Assembly: GCA_000507305.1 (NCBI GenBank) | Contig: DF239029.1 | Span: forward strand, 264,492-328,491 | Reading direction: 5' to 3' | DNA from: Breviolum minutum Mf 1.05b.01 | Lineage: Eukaryota; Sar; Dinophyceae; Suessiales; Symbiodiniaceae | DNA length: 64,000 nucleotides | Part shown: piece after piece, positions 12,901-27,900 of the stretch | How the letters are laid out: the number at the start of each line of letters is the position of its first letter | How positions within the stretch are numbered: the stretch's first letter is position 1 | Program-made: the position numbers and the translations under genes | Notes under the pieces: generated by a model | The model's database searches: none | Told to the model about the DNA's origin: nothing | What the model saw: the letters and a program-made list of their open reading frames with translations, nothing else

Positions 12901-15900
12901 CAAAAAGTGATATGTGCATAAATTAAATTTACACATGATAATAAAATAATGCAGATGTTCCACATTGCCACACATTCATTGCTGATCAACATTTTTTCAA
13001 ATGTAAGTTGCACTGTTTCCGCAATACCTTTCATAAACCATTACAAACACCATCGCGTACATGAAATCAACCACGTCTAGTACTTGGTCTCCACCCTGCC
13101 GAAAAATATTAGTCAACTAGGTTATCTTCCCCAAATCAGGTATGTCATACAGTGTCCTTTTTTTAACCGCCCACTTAGTGTACATACGACAGGTCACAAA
13201 AAGCACTTGCAGAGTATGTATGTATATCATTAAATCGCCGACTCCTCTGCATCAGGAAACCAACCACTTTTTGCACTTGTGTGTTGTGGACATCCTGCTA
13301 ATATACAATACAATACAATTACAATTACAATACTGAGCACGATTCTCAAACAAACCTGCATACCGTAAGTTTGTCTTAATCAAACAGATCCCCACTTGCA
13401 TTTGATCAACTTTTGAATTGGAGTTGCCACTGTTCACTGTTGGATATTTGCAGGTGAAAATTCGACCTGGAAACCTAGGAAAGTACACTTTTTTGAGGCA
13501 CCAGGCAGGCTGGTTTCAAGGGTAAAATTGATGGAAATTAACAGCAACGGCTGTTTTCCAGGTACAAAAAAAAAACACCATGTCTGTCCATTTCTTTTAG
13601 TGGTGGAAGTCTTTGGTTGATGTGTTTGTTTCTTTCAGATTGCTGAGGCCCATTTTGTTTCGCCAGAAAGGTGGATGGTTCATGAATCACATGTAGATGT
13701 TGTTCAACGAAACTGGCCAACTCGGTTGAGATGTAGATTATCTTGGGTCCTGCCTAAACACAACAATAGTAGATTCTCTTCAGGTTAGTAAAGGGCCCTT
13801 CATCAAAATGAACACATGATTTACCGACTGTGAATCCTATGGGTTTTGGGTTTCCCCCCGAGGTATGTCCTAATAGTAGGGGAATCATGGTCACACTCAA
13901 CTTAGGGAACTGAGTCGATACCCTCTGTTAAACGATCACATAGCGATTGCTGGCTGGAATGACATCCCCATGTTCAACAGGAAATCCATACATCAACCGT
14001 TGTGGCCCCACACCTCGATAGCCACCCGGCGATGACGCCACTTCAATCCACCCGCACAGGGCCTTAAAACGGCTGGGGGTTGTACATTCACCGGCTTAGT
14101 GGCTTGAAGTGTAGCAAGTTGCAAAAATGGTGGGATTTTTGGGTTGCAACAAAAAAACAGGATTTCCAGTATACATCACCTTTGATAAGATCTGGTATTG
14201 TGCAATGATGCAGGAATGAATGGGTACAAAGGTGAAGTCACCAAAATTTGGAGTTGATTGGTTTCACATTCAAAGGTACACCCTCGAAAACTAACGAATG
14301 TCCCCCAAAAAGGAGCCATTTCAAAAGGAAGGTAGTCTTCTAACGAGTATTTTTCAGGGGACATGGCCATCTGAAGCTTCCATTGGTACGTTTTTAGGTT
14401 TGGGAATCCCTGTAAGCCTTTATTTGCCACTGACATCCTGAGTGGGGGGTAGATCCAAAGTACACGATAAACAACAAAAGTGTCGAGGCCAAGCGCAGAA
14501 AAACCCACAACCGGCGGCAGAAGAGCTGCAAGTCGGTCAACAGGTTTTTTTGGCGCTGCAGCAATTATTCTAAGGCAATTTTGGGCAGAACCAGTGATTC
14601 AATTATGTACTGTATACATATTGACCCAACATGTTCCATATATTTATCATGGCTAGTCAACCTAACCCCCACCAACATGCCCCCCAGAAATAAGGCCTTA
14701 ATAAGGGCGTATTAACCAGTGTTTTCCCTTAAGAAGACCTCATTGAACCCTTATTTCTGAGGGGGGTACGTTAGGGGGGGTACGATAGGGGGGTAGGTTG
14801 ACTAGCCATGAATTTATGCTACAACTGTAACTGCATTACAGTAATCATACCTTTACCTTTAACAATAGCTTATCTTTTAAAGTAAATCTTATATGTAAAT
14901 CTTACATAGATATGATATAAATATATATATATATATGTGAATCTTGCAATTCCACAACCTGCGTGGTAGCCTATACACCTTTGAAAAAGTGTTCCTGCTT
15001 GAGGACCAGGCCTAGAGCATTGACCCCAAGCATCCCAGTCATGCCATCGACCGTTTTGACAACTCTTGGAGGAACAAGACCTCGGATTTTTGAAGAAAAT
15101 TGCTGGCAATTTTTGGATGAATGGTAATTTTCTGTACCAAAAAAACAAAATAAATCTGGTGGAAAAAAACGGATGTTTGAAAGGAGATTGAGTTTGGTTG
15201 GGAGTGGATGCTTGGGATTTCCCGTGCAGCTTCACGGAGATCTTTTCAAGTGATGCTATGGAGAAGCCTCAAAACCTACCTCGCACCAAAAAAAACAACC
15301 TCGGAAATAGTTGATCTATGAAAACCAATAAGGTTTAGGGGCTTATTTTGAGAAATACCCGTATCTAGCTGGATATCTCATGGAAATAGTTGATGTATCA
15401 AAACCAGCCGATCTACCCCCGAAAAAAAGCTTCGTTTATCGTTCCGTTTGTTTTTGTAGAGCTCCCGGGCTGCACGTTGCAGGAATCAATCTCATCGACA
15501 CTGGGCATCGGATTTTTTTTGGTCTTGGGATGATTGGTTGTTCCTCCCACACATTAATCAACCAATCAACCAACCAAACAATCAATCTTGAAATGTTCTG
15601 GGATGATTGGTTGCATGATGTTGCATGTCATGTCTCGTGCACTTTCCATGACAACATGTTTGGATGAAAGTTTTGTGGAAGGCTCTGGTGACCTTGTAAA
15701 AAGGTAAGCTCTTTGCAATCCCGAAACAAGGTTTTCGCGGACTCCGCGGTTCCACTCCTAAAAGGATATTCCAATCCCTAAAAAGGACATTTAGAGCAAT
15801 GAAAAGCGTTTGGCAAGAAACCTGCACAAATGGCGGCTCAGCAAATCTATGAGAAACTCCCGAAAAAGACAACTTTGAACTTGATCAAAATCACAGAGTT

Positions 15901-18900
15901 TCAGCATGCCATGCTGTACTACAGAGGTAGGAACATCGAAATGCTTTACCCGAAACCTTCCCAACCCTGGTCACCTTCGAAGAGCATGGCATGCTTTGCC
16001 ACCTGGGTCCCAAGCACCGCGAAGAGACCGAATCACAACAGTTGCTACGCCGTCTCGACGTTCAAGAGGCGCTCATATACTCATACTTGTACAAAGTACG
16101 AAGTAGATTAAGTGGTTGGGGATGCATGTTGTTGAGGACGAGATTTTCTGATACCTTCTCATCCATAGCTGTCCAATTACAGTACTCTCGCTTGCTTTGA
16201 GAGGTTTAAACAGTTTAAACTCCAATTCTGCTAGCGAATCTTTTCGGATGTCTAGTCTAGCAAGAGTCCTCGCATGCTCATGAAGCTGTTTTCACTAATG
16301 CTGGTGTTTCCTACCGCACAAACAAATATAAACAAATGGTTTAAAAGTCAAAAACTTGTCAAAGGTTCAGGAATGCAAACACACTTTACAGAAAAATCAT
16401 AGAAAAATCTAAGAACTCTAGTAACTCAACCATCTTTAACCCCAACCAAAAAACGCCGATCCCCTCACTGAAACATAAAAGTCTGTAATCCTGACCTTTC
16501 ATGATTGCCTTCAAGTCACTTCCCTGATTGCTTTTCCTACGAACATCTGAGAGGAAAGTGCTTTTTTTCAGATCGCCTTATCGTTGCCAACGATTAAAAT
16601 GGGCAGAACTGGATAAGTTTCAAAGATGAAAACAACTTGGAAGATTTGGAAACTTCCGTAGTACTACAACCTCATTTTACTAGGGCGACATTTGAGGAGG
16701 TAGATCCACAACCAGGGAGATGTTCACCAAAAAAGATCTGTTGGAACTGATTTACAGTAGATAATACTGTAATATATTTTTTTAATATAATATAGGAAAC
16801 CAATCTTGTTGTTTGATGCCTGCGTCCCTTGTTGGCTTTTAGCTGTCACTAAAATCATTCATCACTCGAATTTGACCAAATCGGATATATACCTCTACGA
16901 TGAGTAAAGACACTAGATGCTCAAATGCACACCGTCCACCAGTGAGACACAGCCGAGCCCATGCTTCTCTGATGAAGCCCACCAATTTGTCAGTGTGCCC
17001 ACAACAAAAAAAACATGGAGTCTCACTAATGCCACCAAACAACTCTTTGAAGGATGTTGGAAGACCGTCCGATTACGCCTGGCCGATTCAATCGGATATC
17101 ATCATTCCATTGTTGCACACCCCCAGAAGACAAAAATAAAATACCACCCACAAAAATGAACATGTCACATGAAAAGGGACCATGTTAAAAGGAAATATCT
17201 TCTTTCCAACCATCAATTTTCAGGGGATATGTTAGTTTTCAGTAGGGTAATAAAATGAAAGAGGCTGAAGGTTCCCCCTGGCCATGTTGACGTCACATGC
17301 TGTTTTGACACCCCGCAAAGCGATCCTGCAACAAAAAAAGTCAATCCTTGTGCGGGAATGACTCATGATCAAAGGAATCCCAAAGGTAAACCAACTCTTT
17401 GGACTTGTGACACTTCCCATGGCTAGTACTGTTAATGGTTCAGAAATCCGGCGTTCACCAGTTGAGGTTTTCAGTGGTTTATCTCACTATTTACAAGTTT
17501 GTGTGCATCCAAACGGTGGGTGGTTTGGGATTTCTGAACCATCAACAGTAGTATCCAACAAGCATGTTTGATGCATGTTTGTATACCGGAACTGCTATAC
17601 CTTGGTGTGGTGGTAGAATCAAAAATAGAAACCAGTAGGAAAACCACCAAAAAACACGTGAAACTCTTTGGAAAACGTCAGGAATTTCTGGTCGAAACAG
17701 TGGCAAAATCGTCTCCCAAACTGGTCACCATGTAGGAAAAACGACAAGGTTTTGAGGCTCCTCTGGAGATACCTCACAATGAACGTTGCAACTTCACGAA
17801 CCTACGAAAGTCGTCACACATGATGTGGGCCTTGATTGCACCCCAAGTTTGGCAGATCATCAAAAAAAACTGTTCGGGAAGTGTTACTTCAACAATTAAT
17901 TCAAACGTCTACTTAAGCAAAAAAAACACCCAAAAAGATCCGGATTTTTCCATCATTTCAGAGGATTGAACGACTCCATCAAACCTCCACCCAGTGAGAT
18001 TCACCTCTTCTGGCCACCATCACATGACTTGGTGCACTCCGTCCATTCAGCCCAAGTACCCCAAACCTGGGTCCCGCAATCGGTTTAAAAGAAATCAAAG
18101 AATCCCTGGAGCAAACATGAAGAATTGATAATTAAGAGTTATGAGTGTATAGATGTAAATAGGTATATTGAGTATTATATGTATAGTGTAATATGTTGTA
18201 TCTAATGTGTATATATATATATATATATATATTTGTTTCAATGTTTCATTTCGTTTCACGTGTATCTCATGTACTTCTTATGTTTGGAAATGTCATGAAA
18301 CATCCATCCATTCCATGTTTTAAAAAAACGTTGCACTATTGATTAAATTTGACTTATGACTTTTGTAGAACGTTGTGGGCCTGACAGGCAAAATTTCGGG
18401 GATAAATGAAGTATATATAGTCAATTGTCAATAGCATATAATCATGATCCAAGCCCGGGGGTTGTCAATGTTAGATATATTAGGGCCCGTTACGATTAAT
18501 AACTTACCTGTTCGGGGCTCTGCCATCTAGTTTTTCATCTATTTTCGACACATGTGTGACAAAAAAGATCCCATGTACCACGGGTTAGGAGACTTCCCCC
18601 NAATCTCACTGCCTTGGTGGACATGACCCAGGTGCTGTTCCTTGGTGCGCAAGGCAATTTATAAATGTCATAGCCGGAGAAGGCACTCGCGACACAGGCC
18701 GAAACCTCCATGGCGCACGACCAAAGGAACATCAAATAGAAATGGGCAGCAACCCTTGTCACCTTCAAGAGCGTCCTCTGCAAGGTGGCACAAGGTCCTA
18801 CAGTCGCGACGGCTGCCAGGATCTTGTGCACAGCAGCCAAGAGGAGGCAATGTCACTCATGTGGAAGTTGATCTATGTGCATGCTATATATAGTCAATTG

Positions 18901-21900
18901 TCAATAGCATATAATCATGATCCAAGCCCGGGGGTTGTCAATGTTAGATATATTAGGGCCCGTTACGATTAATAACTTACCTGTTCGGGGCTCTGCCATC
19001 TAGTTTTTCATCTATTTTCGACACATGTGTGACAAAAAAGATCCCATGTACCACGGGTTAGGAGACTTCCCCCCGGACCAAAACATCCAAAACCGCGTTG
19101 CGAAAGTGTTTTTCTTGTTTGTTCCGCCGTGTGCCACCCAGGACATTGTTGCTAGAGTCAACACTTTCCAACCCTTTCATTGCACCGTCCAAGAGATTCC
19201 AAGATGTAAGGTAACGCCCTGAACAACTTGCTACTAGTAACAGCTATAGCCCCCCAAGAAACCTAGCATCTCAGAGACTGAAAGATAGTTGAGTTGTGTC
19301 ATCTTCCAAAAGGTAAGCTATTCACCTGAAAAATAGACCCGCTTACAAGAGGTGATTCTGACACTTGGAAATCCAATCACTAGGATCGGGGAAATGAGCC
19401 CGACTCAAGGTTCTAACTTTCTAACATGTAAGCCTATGACTGCTAATATGAAATGGTCATCCATTGAAAGACAAATCTTTTTTTGGTGATATCTGTTTCT
19501 TGTAGTACACACCCTACCAAAAGTCAACGCAGCTGGAAAAATGCACCATGAAAATGTAGTACTTTATGTAAATTTGACTTCCTCTTCAACAAACAAAAGG
19601 TGGAATTTCCCCTGCAATTTTTCCAGCTTCAGTAAGTGGTTAGGATCCCCCCCCTTTATAAGCCATGAAAGGGCCATTTGGAAGGGGTCCCACAACCCGA
19701 TGCTGAGGGGACTTATTAACCATGGTTATTAACCACTTACTAAGACTTATATACTAACTGGGATGATCCTCCAAGTACCCAGTTCAAAGATCATTTTGGG
19801 AAGGATTCCCTTACTAAACCAACATTTAGTAGGAAAATACATCATCCCTGGCTCCAAATTGCTTACTCCCCCAATATCACAAGGTTTTCCCTTGATTCCT
19901 TCGGCGAGGTGAAATCACCAGATAACAACCGAGCCACGCAATCCTCTGCTTCACAGGCTGGAAGATCTGGACAGCCTTCCACCTTTTCGCCGTAACAGAT
20001 GGAGCCACAGGGGGAAAGATGTTGGCCCCCAAAAAACACAGGGCCAAAATTTCCCCCCCTCAGAAACCAACCAACTCAAGGGCATCTCACTCCAATTTTT
20101 GTTGTCCGGAAACAGCGACTCTCCAAATCATAAGTCACTTATGATATTTTTGTTAGGGGATTGGTTATAATATCCCCTCTAAGGATTGGTTTTTGTGAGG
20201 GATTGGTTGGTACTTGTAGATCCCTTGAAGATGTTTTGACCGAAAAAAAATCGATCCAGGAATTTGTCTCTCAAAAAACACTTCGGTGAAACATCCTCCT
20301 TTCTGAAGGGCTTCTAATTGAGGATGTTTTGAGGGCTTCCTACCGCTCTGCGGGAAGCAAACCTTGACATCACGTCCTTCCTGCCTTTCGGGTTCCAATA
20401 ACAAAAAATGGATGACCTTTTCGAAGAAACGGATGAATCGCCAAGGAAATCGCTATGAAATCTCTTTGAGGGTGTTAAGTTGTATATATAATGGTGTTAT
20501 TGCTTGGGATATCCCCCTTTCCACTTTGCTAGTGACCATCAGGACACCTTCACATTTAAAGTGTCTTTACATTTTAAGCTTTACTTTCCACTGTTGTGGG
20601 GGCAAATCCCAACTGAAAGGAGGTGTATGTGTTGAGTAGTTCTTCTTCGATGTGTGGCAATTGCAAATCATGGGTGCCATTGCTTCTTCTTCCGGATGTA
20701 GTGTCCATCATCTACAATCAAAATGCTTGCGTTTAGTATTTCATGTGTGTATCCACAGTCCCATTAACAGTGAAATGTTCTTTTGATTGATAAGGGCCAC
20801 TATGCTCAAAATGAACAAATCAATACAAATTATATAAATGATTACTCTTTCATTCTGCAGCTGAGTGCAACCCAAAGATCTTTTGATACCCTTAGACCTC
20901 TTCAATTGAACAAATGATTATTTGACTGTTTGCGGGACTGGGATACACCTCATCCCGCATTCCTACAGATGTTTCAGAAATCCTTTCAGTTGACTAAGAA
21001 GCATCTCTCCAATTTTTTGATGCTAGGTTTCATATGGGTGTTTCCTAAAATGGTGGTACCCCCAAATCATCCATTTTAATAGGGTTTCCATTATGAACCA
21101 TCCATTTTGGGGTAGCCCTATTTTAGGAAACCCCCATATACCTCAACTTGCGCAGGATTTCATAGGATTTCTTTCATCATCAGAAGCCCAAAAAACGCGC
21201 AAAAATTCCGCGCCTGCTTGATGTCTGCGCTGCAACCACGGCCTGCAAAAGTTTGATTTTGCAAGGCGAATCCCAGCAAAAGATGGGTAAGGCCCAAGAA
21301 AGAAGGAGTCAAAATGAACCCAAAGATCCGGTCTTGGTATGGTATATCGAACATGTGTATTATATACTAGTATTTACCATCATTTACTGACATCTGTCTA
21401 ACTGTCTAACTTTTGTGCGCCAAATGTTGATATCTAAATATTCCTTACATGCAACTTGTGGGAACCGTTTGCTCAACATCCACAACTTTTGGCCATAAAA
21501 CATCTGCGTGTGGGTCCAAGTAGGTGGCTAGCCACTAGCGTCTCCGTTTGTGGTTCTGTTGAGGGCTAATCATGAATTGGAAGAAGGTGCCATGTACTTT
21601 CGTTCTAGGATACTTATCTATGTGGTGGTTGGCCCACACATCTGAAAAACATGAGTCAAACTGGATCCTTTCTCCCAGGTGTGGGGTAAAAATACAAAAC
21701 AGTTGAAACCCTGTGTATATATATCTATATATATATATATACGTATGTATATATGAGAATCAGGTATCTTCAGCCAGTGCTTGGCTGGTTGGTATCTATA
21801 GACTATAGAATCTTACTTGACATCCATCCCCAACCATGTCAAAACGTCTGTTGCTGAAAAAGATATTCGTGGCAGGAACAAAAAAAAATCCGAAACCAAT

Positions 21901-24900
21901 TAGCACAAGAGAAGAGTAAACTTCAGAGTGACTTCAGAATAATCGAATTAATAACGCACATGTGGCAAAAATACACATAAATAATCAAATAAATAACACC
22001 TTGGCATAAGCTATGTCGCCCCTTGCGAATTAGGTACCGTACGATCTCGAAGGCGGAGAGAAACCAGGAGCAACATCGATCTACTTTTTATCCCTTCTGG
22101 GTTTCCAAATCTGCATGTGTTTTTCATGTTGGGTTCCCCAAACAACCCACTACAACAAACCTAAAGAGAAACAGAGAAAAAGTCAAACACAAAAATCCAA
22201 TCCAAGGCTGATTTCATTTGGTAGAAAGTAAATCAAAACCAGTAAAAAGCCAAACCAACTATTTCAAATTTTTGCTAAGTTCATCTCACATCAATCTTTA
22301 CAGTAATCAAAAATTCTATTCAATGAATTTAAACAACTCCAAGCGCATCTTGACAGGCACCTCCTGCCAAAGGTGGTGCACTCACCTCCCTTGTGCGTGT
22401 GCGCACACCCTGATGGCCAGAAAGTTGCTTATGGAAATTCACTGCCATTTGGTGAGTGGTCTCAGTTTTTCGTCTTCACAGGTCTTTCTTTTCAGGAAAA
22501 CTGACTTTTGGAAGATCAGGCCAACAAGGTTTTCCTACAAGGGAGTACTTGAGACATTGCAGAAAGCCTACCCGGATTTCTTTGGGTAGCCAGGTATAGG
22601 CAAAAATGAATGGCGATTCTTGACTGTCAAGCTCACTATATTGAGGTCGTAACTTGTAAAGCAACTTGTTTCAGGCACTTCAAGTCAACTGTGGCCCATG
22701 GTATCCAATATATCCTTCACTTGGATCCAAGGCAAGAAATTCCATAAGCTTGGGTAGAACTATCATATTTCACCAACCTGGACTTAGATGTTCACAAAAT
22801 AAGGGTGGATACCTTACTTACTCAACTACCTTGTGGGGTGACCTTGGGTGTCGCCATAGGTCACCCTGAAAATTGCATGTTTAGTTCTGGCCTTCCATGT
22901 CATAACTAAAAGAATTGATTAGCACAAGTCAATTACATAGAACATCATAGAACTTCTTTGTTGCTTCTCACAAAAAAAAATGCAAAAGGCACTTCAGTGA
23001 TTACATGTTCAAACGTGTTTCACGATGTTTCTCAATGTTTCTCGTAAAAAATATGACAAGATCAATCCAAGCAATCTCAAACTCTTGTTCGCACATCTTG
23101 ATGTGACATTTGCGTAGCTCGGAGAAGGGTAATAAGATTACCAACCCAAACACCACACTTTTTGCAAAAATTATGAGACATTTGTATCAGTATCGTTGAT
23201 ATCTCTAAATCGCTCCTCCTTTTGAAAGGATTCCAGATACCAGCCCTCAAATAATCATGGAAGGGAAAAACAAAAGGGGTTGCAAGTGACTTACAGTATT
23301 ATGTACAAATGAAAAGGGATGAACAATTCTAACAAAAATCCCACGTTTCTCCCTGAATTATCATGGGAAATCTATGATCCACCTGCCAGCTCCCAGGAGT
23401 CAACGAGTCACCTTGCCACAACTCGCAGAACAGTCACTCCAATGCATCCACATTGACAAATGGCAGTCCCTGGACCAAATGGGAAGCCACCCGATGTTAC
23501 AGGGAAAAACATTCACATACCATCCATGTATGGTATACTTACCTACTTGAATGGTTGATTTTTTATGGTAAATGTAGATAAATATATATATACTGTATAT
23601 ACCATACATGGAAGTTATGGGATTGAAGTTGGAATGATCGTTTTTAACACACTTTTCAAGGTACAGAGTAAAGTAGACATGTGGTCGGTTCTTTTTGCAG
23701 ATAACACTTGAAGGTAAGCTAACATGGATAATGGGAGAATTCCCCGCGTTCCGCAGGGGAAAAAAATCTTCATCCAAGGTCCCCTTTTCCTGCAAGCTGT
23801 TAGTATACCAGGGTGTAACGATACTGATGGCTGAGAAGATACGCCTTCTGGAACTTGCTTCAAACAGAACAGATTTGGAAGATGTTGGTTCCTACACCCC
23901 GGAAGATTAACATGGAACACAATAATGGAGGTTTGGAAGATCATGTTCCTTTCTAAATGGGTGATTTGTAGGTTCCATGTTGATCTTCCAGGGTGTATCA
24001 AATATTGTGCTTTGAGGTGATGTCAAATTTCAAGGGTAACAAAAACCTTTTTTCTAACATCGAGAAATCATATTGCCATCCTCTCCAGAAAAATAAATGG
24101 GATACACCGTGTATGTAAACTTAGCCATCATTGCCTTCCCCTTAACTATCTATGTAAAGGGATCATCATCTCTTCATATTATGTATATATATATAATATC
24201 ACAATCAAGGGCAACTCAGAGGAACCCTAGAAAGTAATTGACTAATGGTTAATTTGGTATTAAACTTAAGGGGTTGCCCCCAGGGGTTCCAAGGTTATGC
24301 CTTTGATCAGTATAGTATAATGTGCATATATAGATATATATATATATGTATATATATGCATTATACATGATACACTTGATCTGACATGTAAATCAAACTT
24401 GATGAAGAAGCAAAAAGCATGCTAATCAAAATAAACAACAACAAAAAATATTCCAGGTACATCACCGTGGCCGTGAATGTTCATAACTTCTGCAAATTCC
24501 CAATACAATTGGTGTTCAAAAAAAATACCTGAAATAAGGAGACAAGCCATCAGTGTGAGATGCCGGTAGCTTTGCGTACTAAGCGATAATGTATATTATG
24601 AATATGTATATCTATATACCTACATATCCTTCTCCAGTCAGTTCTTCTAAATACATATATGTCATGGTATACGTATATATGTGTGTAACTGCATGTGTAT
24701 ACTCTTGGATCGAGGGAGACAGTTCACCACGAATAAAGGAATCATGCCAACTGCTTTTCAGTTGTTGTAAATATATTTTGCCTGGTAAACATATACTTGC
24801 AACTTATAACAACAACTACAGGAACGGAAATGGCAAATATATTTGACCACTAATATCGATTTCGATCATCTTTCCAAAGGCAACCTCCCACTTTGAGGGG

Positions 24901-27900
24901 CCCCCCAAGTTATGAGAGTTTGTGCAAATCACCTTCAGTTGCTGATCAATTCTGATGTCGCCTTGAGGATAAAAAAACACCCTTGTGCCTGGCATCCTTA
25001 TCCACTGTGCAAGCCATCTCGTTGCATGCCATGGTTTCTCTCAAGGAATCCTAACGAGCACTGGTGATTGTTTCTTGGACATTGGGGACTCAAGCACACT
25101 AAGACCACGAGATAACAAAATGGGGTCGTTTCAGGTTTCCTATCATATTTGGATGAAATACGACACACTGCATGCAAGTCGTCTATTGTGATACAACTCA
25201 CAAACAGGTCGCTCTGATTCCTTTCCAAAACATGCTTTTAAAAAAAAAAACACATATGAAACGAAAAAAAATCATCTGGAGAAAAAAACCTATGTTTTCA
25301 TAAATGTGTCCTGTTAGGGTCATTTCCAAATATGGGGTCATTACAAAACTAGTTGGTGGTTTCAACCCATGTGAAAAATATGCTCGTCAAATTGGATCAT
25401 TTCCCCAGGTAGGGGAAGAAAATTAAAAAAATCTTTGAAACCACCACCTAGAAAATCATGTTGGGATATATTGGACAAAATGACCCCATTTCACCTGGAC
25501 CCCCACCTCTGTGAGCTGGGAATGCTGTGAGTGACCCACAGCGACTTGAAAGCATGAGAAAATGAACGGATTTTTATTGGACTTTGCACAACAGAAACCA
25601 AATAATGGCAGTTTTGAATTCTATAGAACCACCATTCATATGTAAATGACAATATATAATCATAACTCATAACAATAATTAGAATCATCACAATAATTAG
25701 AATCATACATATATACAATGTATACATATACATACATATCATTTACTGTTTCTTTTGGATTTCAAATGTCGACCAACATTATTCAAAAAACAAAGCTTTG
25801 CGAAAAAAATATGTTGCAAAAATAGATCTAGTATACACAAGAAAAACAAACAAGATGTTTCCATGAAACCAACCCTTTAATTTGTCCCCATAAAACGCTT
25901 TCCCCATGAAACCGCTCCTCACAAGCTTTGCCACCTCTCTCGGCAAGGACCTTACTATAGTGGCAGTTTAGGAGGCACCAGATGTCGGTTTCCTACGAAA
26001 AATAATTAAAAAAAAAAACCTACAACCTTTGGCCTAATGTGGGTTATAATCCCTAAAAATGAAGGTTGTGGCTTCCCAGGGAAGTCACTAAAGTATGATC
26101 TTTTTTTCTGGTGAATTTGGAGGGGGAAATCAATTTTTGTTCCTGTTTTTTTGGTTGTGTGTCAGGGGCAATCCAGACTTTGAACTACATTCAAGTGCTT
26201 TTTGGGTATATATGGATGGTCTCCCTACTCCACTAGTATCAAGGACGTGTATATATATATATATATATGTATACATATATTGGAAACCATGACCTCCCTG
26301 CATACATTTGGGTCAGTTCAATGAGACATGCAAACACATGTAGCGTGCATGCTGCTTTTGGGGAGACTAAAGTCGACTCCACTTTTTCAGATTTCGCCGG
26401 TACCAGCCACACTTAGTTTGGATACAAGTAAATCATGTCGTATCAATATCGGTGACCCTAAAATCGTAGCAAATCTAATGATTTTTCATGTCAAAATCAA
26501 CCATGCAAGGGCCTCGAGACAAAAACATGCAAACGTTTTTTTTGTCAGCATAGCCTATGTTTTCTTTCTTAAACACTTGAAATCAGAAAAAACTGTTATC
26601 ATTCCAGTACAGCATTTCTTTCCTCACGATTCCATTGTGTACAATATGTGTTTATATATTTTAGATTTGATGGTACCAAATTGTTGACCAAATTGTTCTT
26701 CCAGCGGCTGTTGTCATCACAAAGCCCCCCAGTTTAGCCACTGGAATTAAATTTTGCCAACCGTGGAAGGACAATACCATTTGCATTTAGTGATACAAAT
26801 ATAGTAATTAGTAATACTGTTGATGGAAGAAATCCTGCACCACCTGGGATGTATCAAACTCTGTAAATAATGGGATGAACTACTTATCAACTGGTGATTA
26901 TCCCATTATTTACCTATCGCCTTGGTGATTATCCCATTATTTCTTGGCGTATAACATGTTTTAACCATCCCAGGTGGTGATTGCCGGATTTCTCTATCAT
27001 CAACAGTACCTCAAACATCTCAAACATTTCCCCCTGAGCCCTTCACCGCCACTTTTCGCAGGCGATAGGTCTGTCCTCCCGCACAGCTCTTGTCACACAA
27101 AGACCATTCATTCCATGCCGCCAACCTAGAAAACCCACAGAGCACCAGGGCCGGGTGGATTGAGTATAATAAGATGAGTGGCAGTTTTAGGGCCCCAAAA
27201 CTCTTCAAAACGATTCCAGCGAATACATCCGAATACATTCCGAATACTCTATATATATATATATATGTAATATATATATATATATAGTAACNTACTCTAT
27301 ATATATATATATATGTAATATATATATATATATAGTAACCTTCCACATGCCACAAATGTGTGGCAAACTTTGGAGATTTTGGAGAATTGTTCCTTCTCAT
27401 CAAGGTGCGTTGCAGTTCTCCATTGCATTTCAGGCATTTCGGAAGATGGAAAAACCCGGGAAACGATGAATCAAAATCCAGCAAAGGTCTCTGAGATGGT
27501 GAATAATAAGTACGTCGATCCCAATCTACATGTATCTATCATGACTCAACCCCGCATTCCAACCATCCACCGCAACAAACCCCCGAGATTTCTGGAGCAT
27601 CCGCACTGACAATTCACTGGCGGAAGGTGGACAGCCTTCCGACACACAACGACATGGACCCTAAAAATGATGGGCCTTGGAAGCCAGCATTTGCCGAGTT
27701 GTTTTTCTTTGGGGATATCTGTTGCGTCAGAAACAATGGATGTTTGGGAGGCCAAAGAATCTAAATGCGGATGTTGGCTTCAGGCTCACAAGAGGTCAAT
27801 GAAACAGCCTCGTCTTTGATATCTCTTAGCATTTGACACACATGGATCCCCACAAATACATTCCATCAAACAAACAGCCTGCACTGCAAAGTAGGACTTG

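Noticed and set aside
13160..13340. Short plus-strand open frames with Ile/Tyr-rich translations
   Set aside because: AT-rich composition, no splice-bounded structure and no motif.
14500..14560. CSSSAAGCGF on the minus strand as a TSP1 Cys pair
   Set aside because: Flanking exons at 14959 and 12848 already join in phase and there is no good splice pair.
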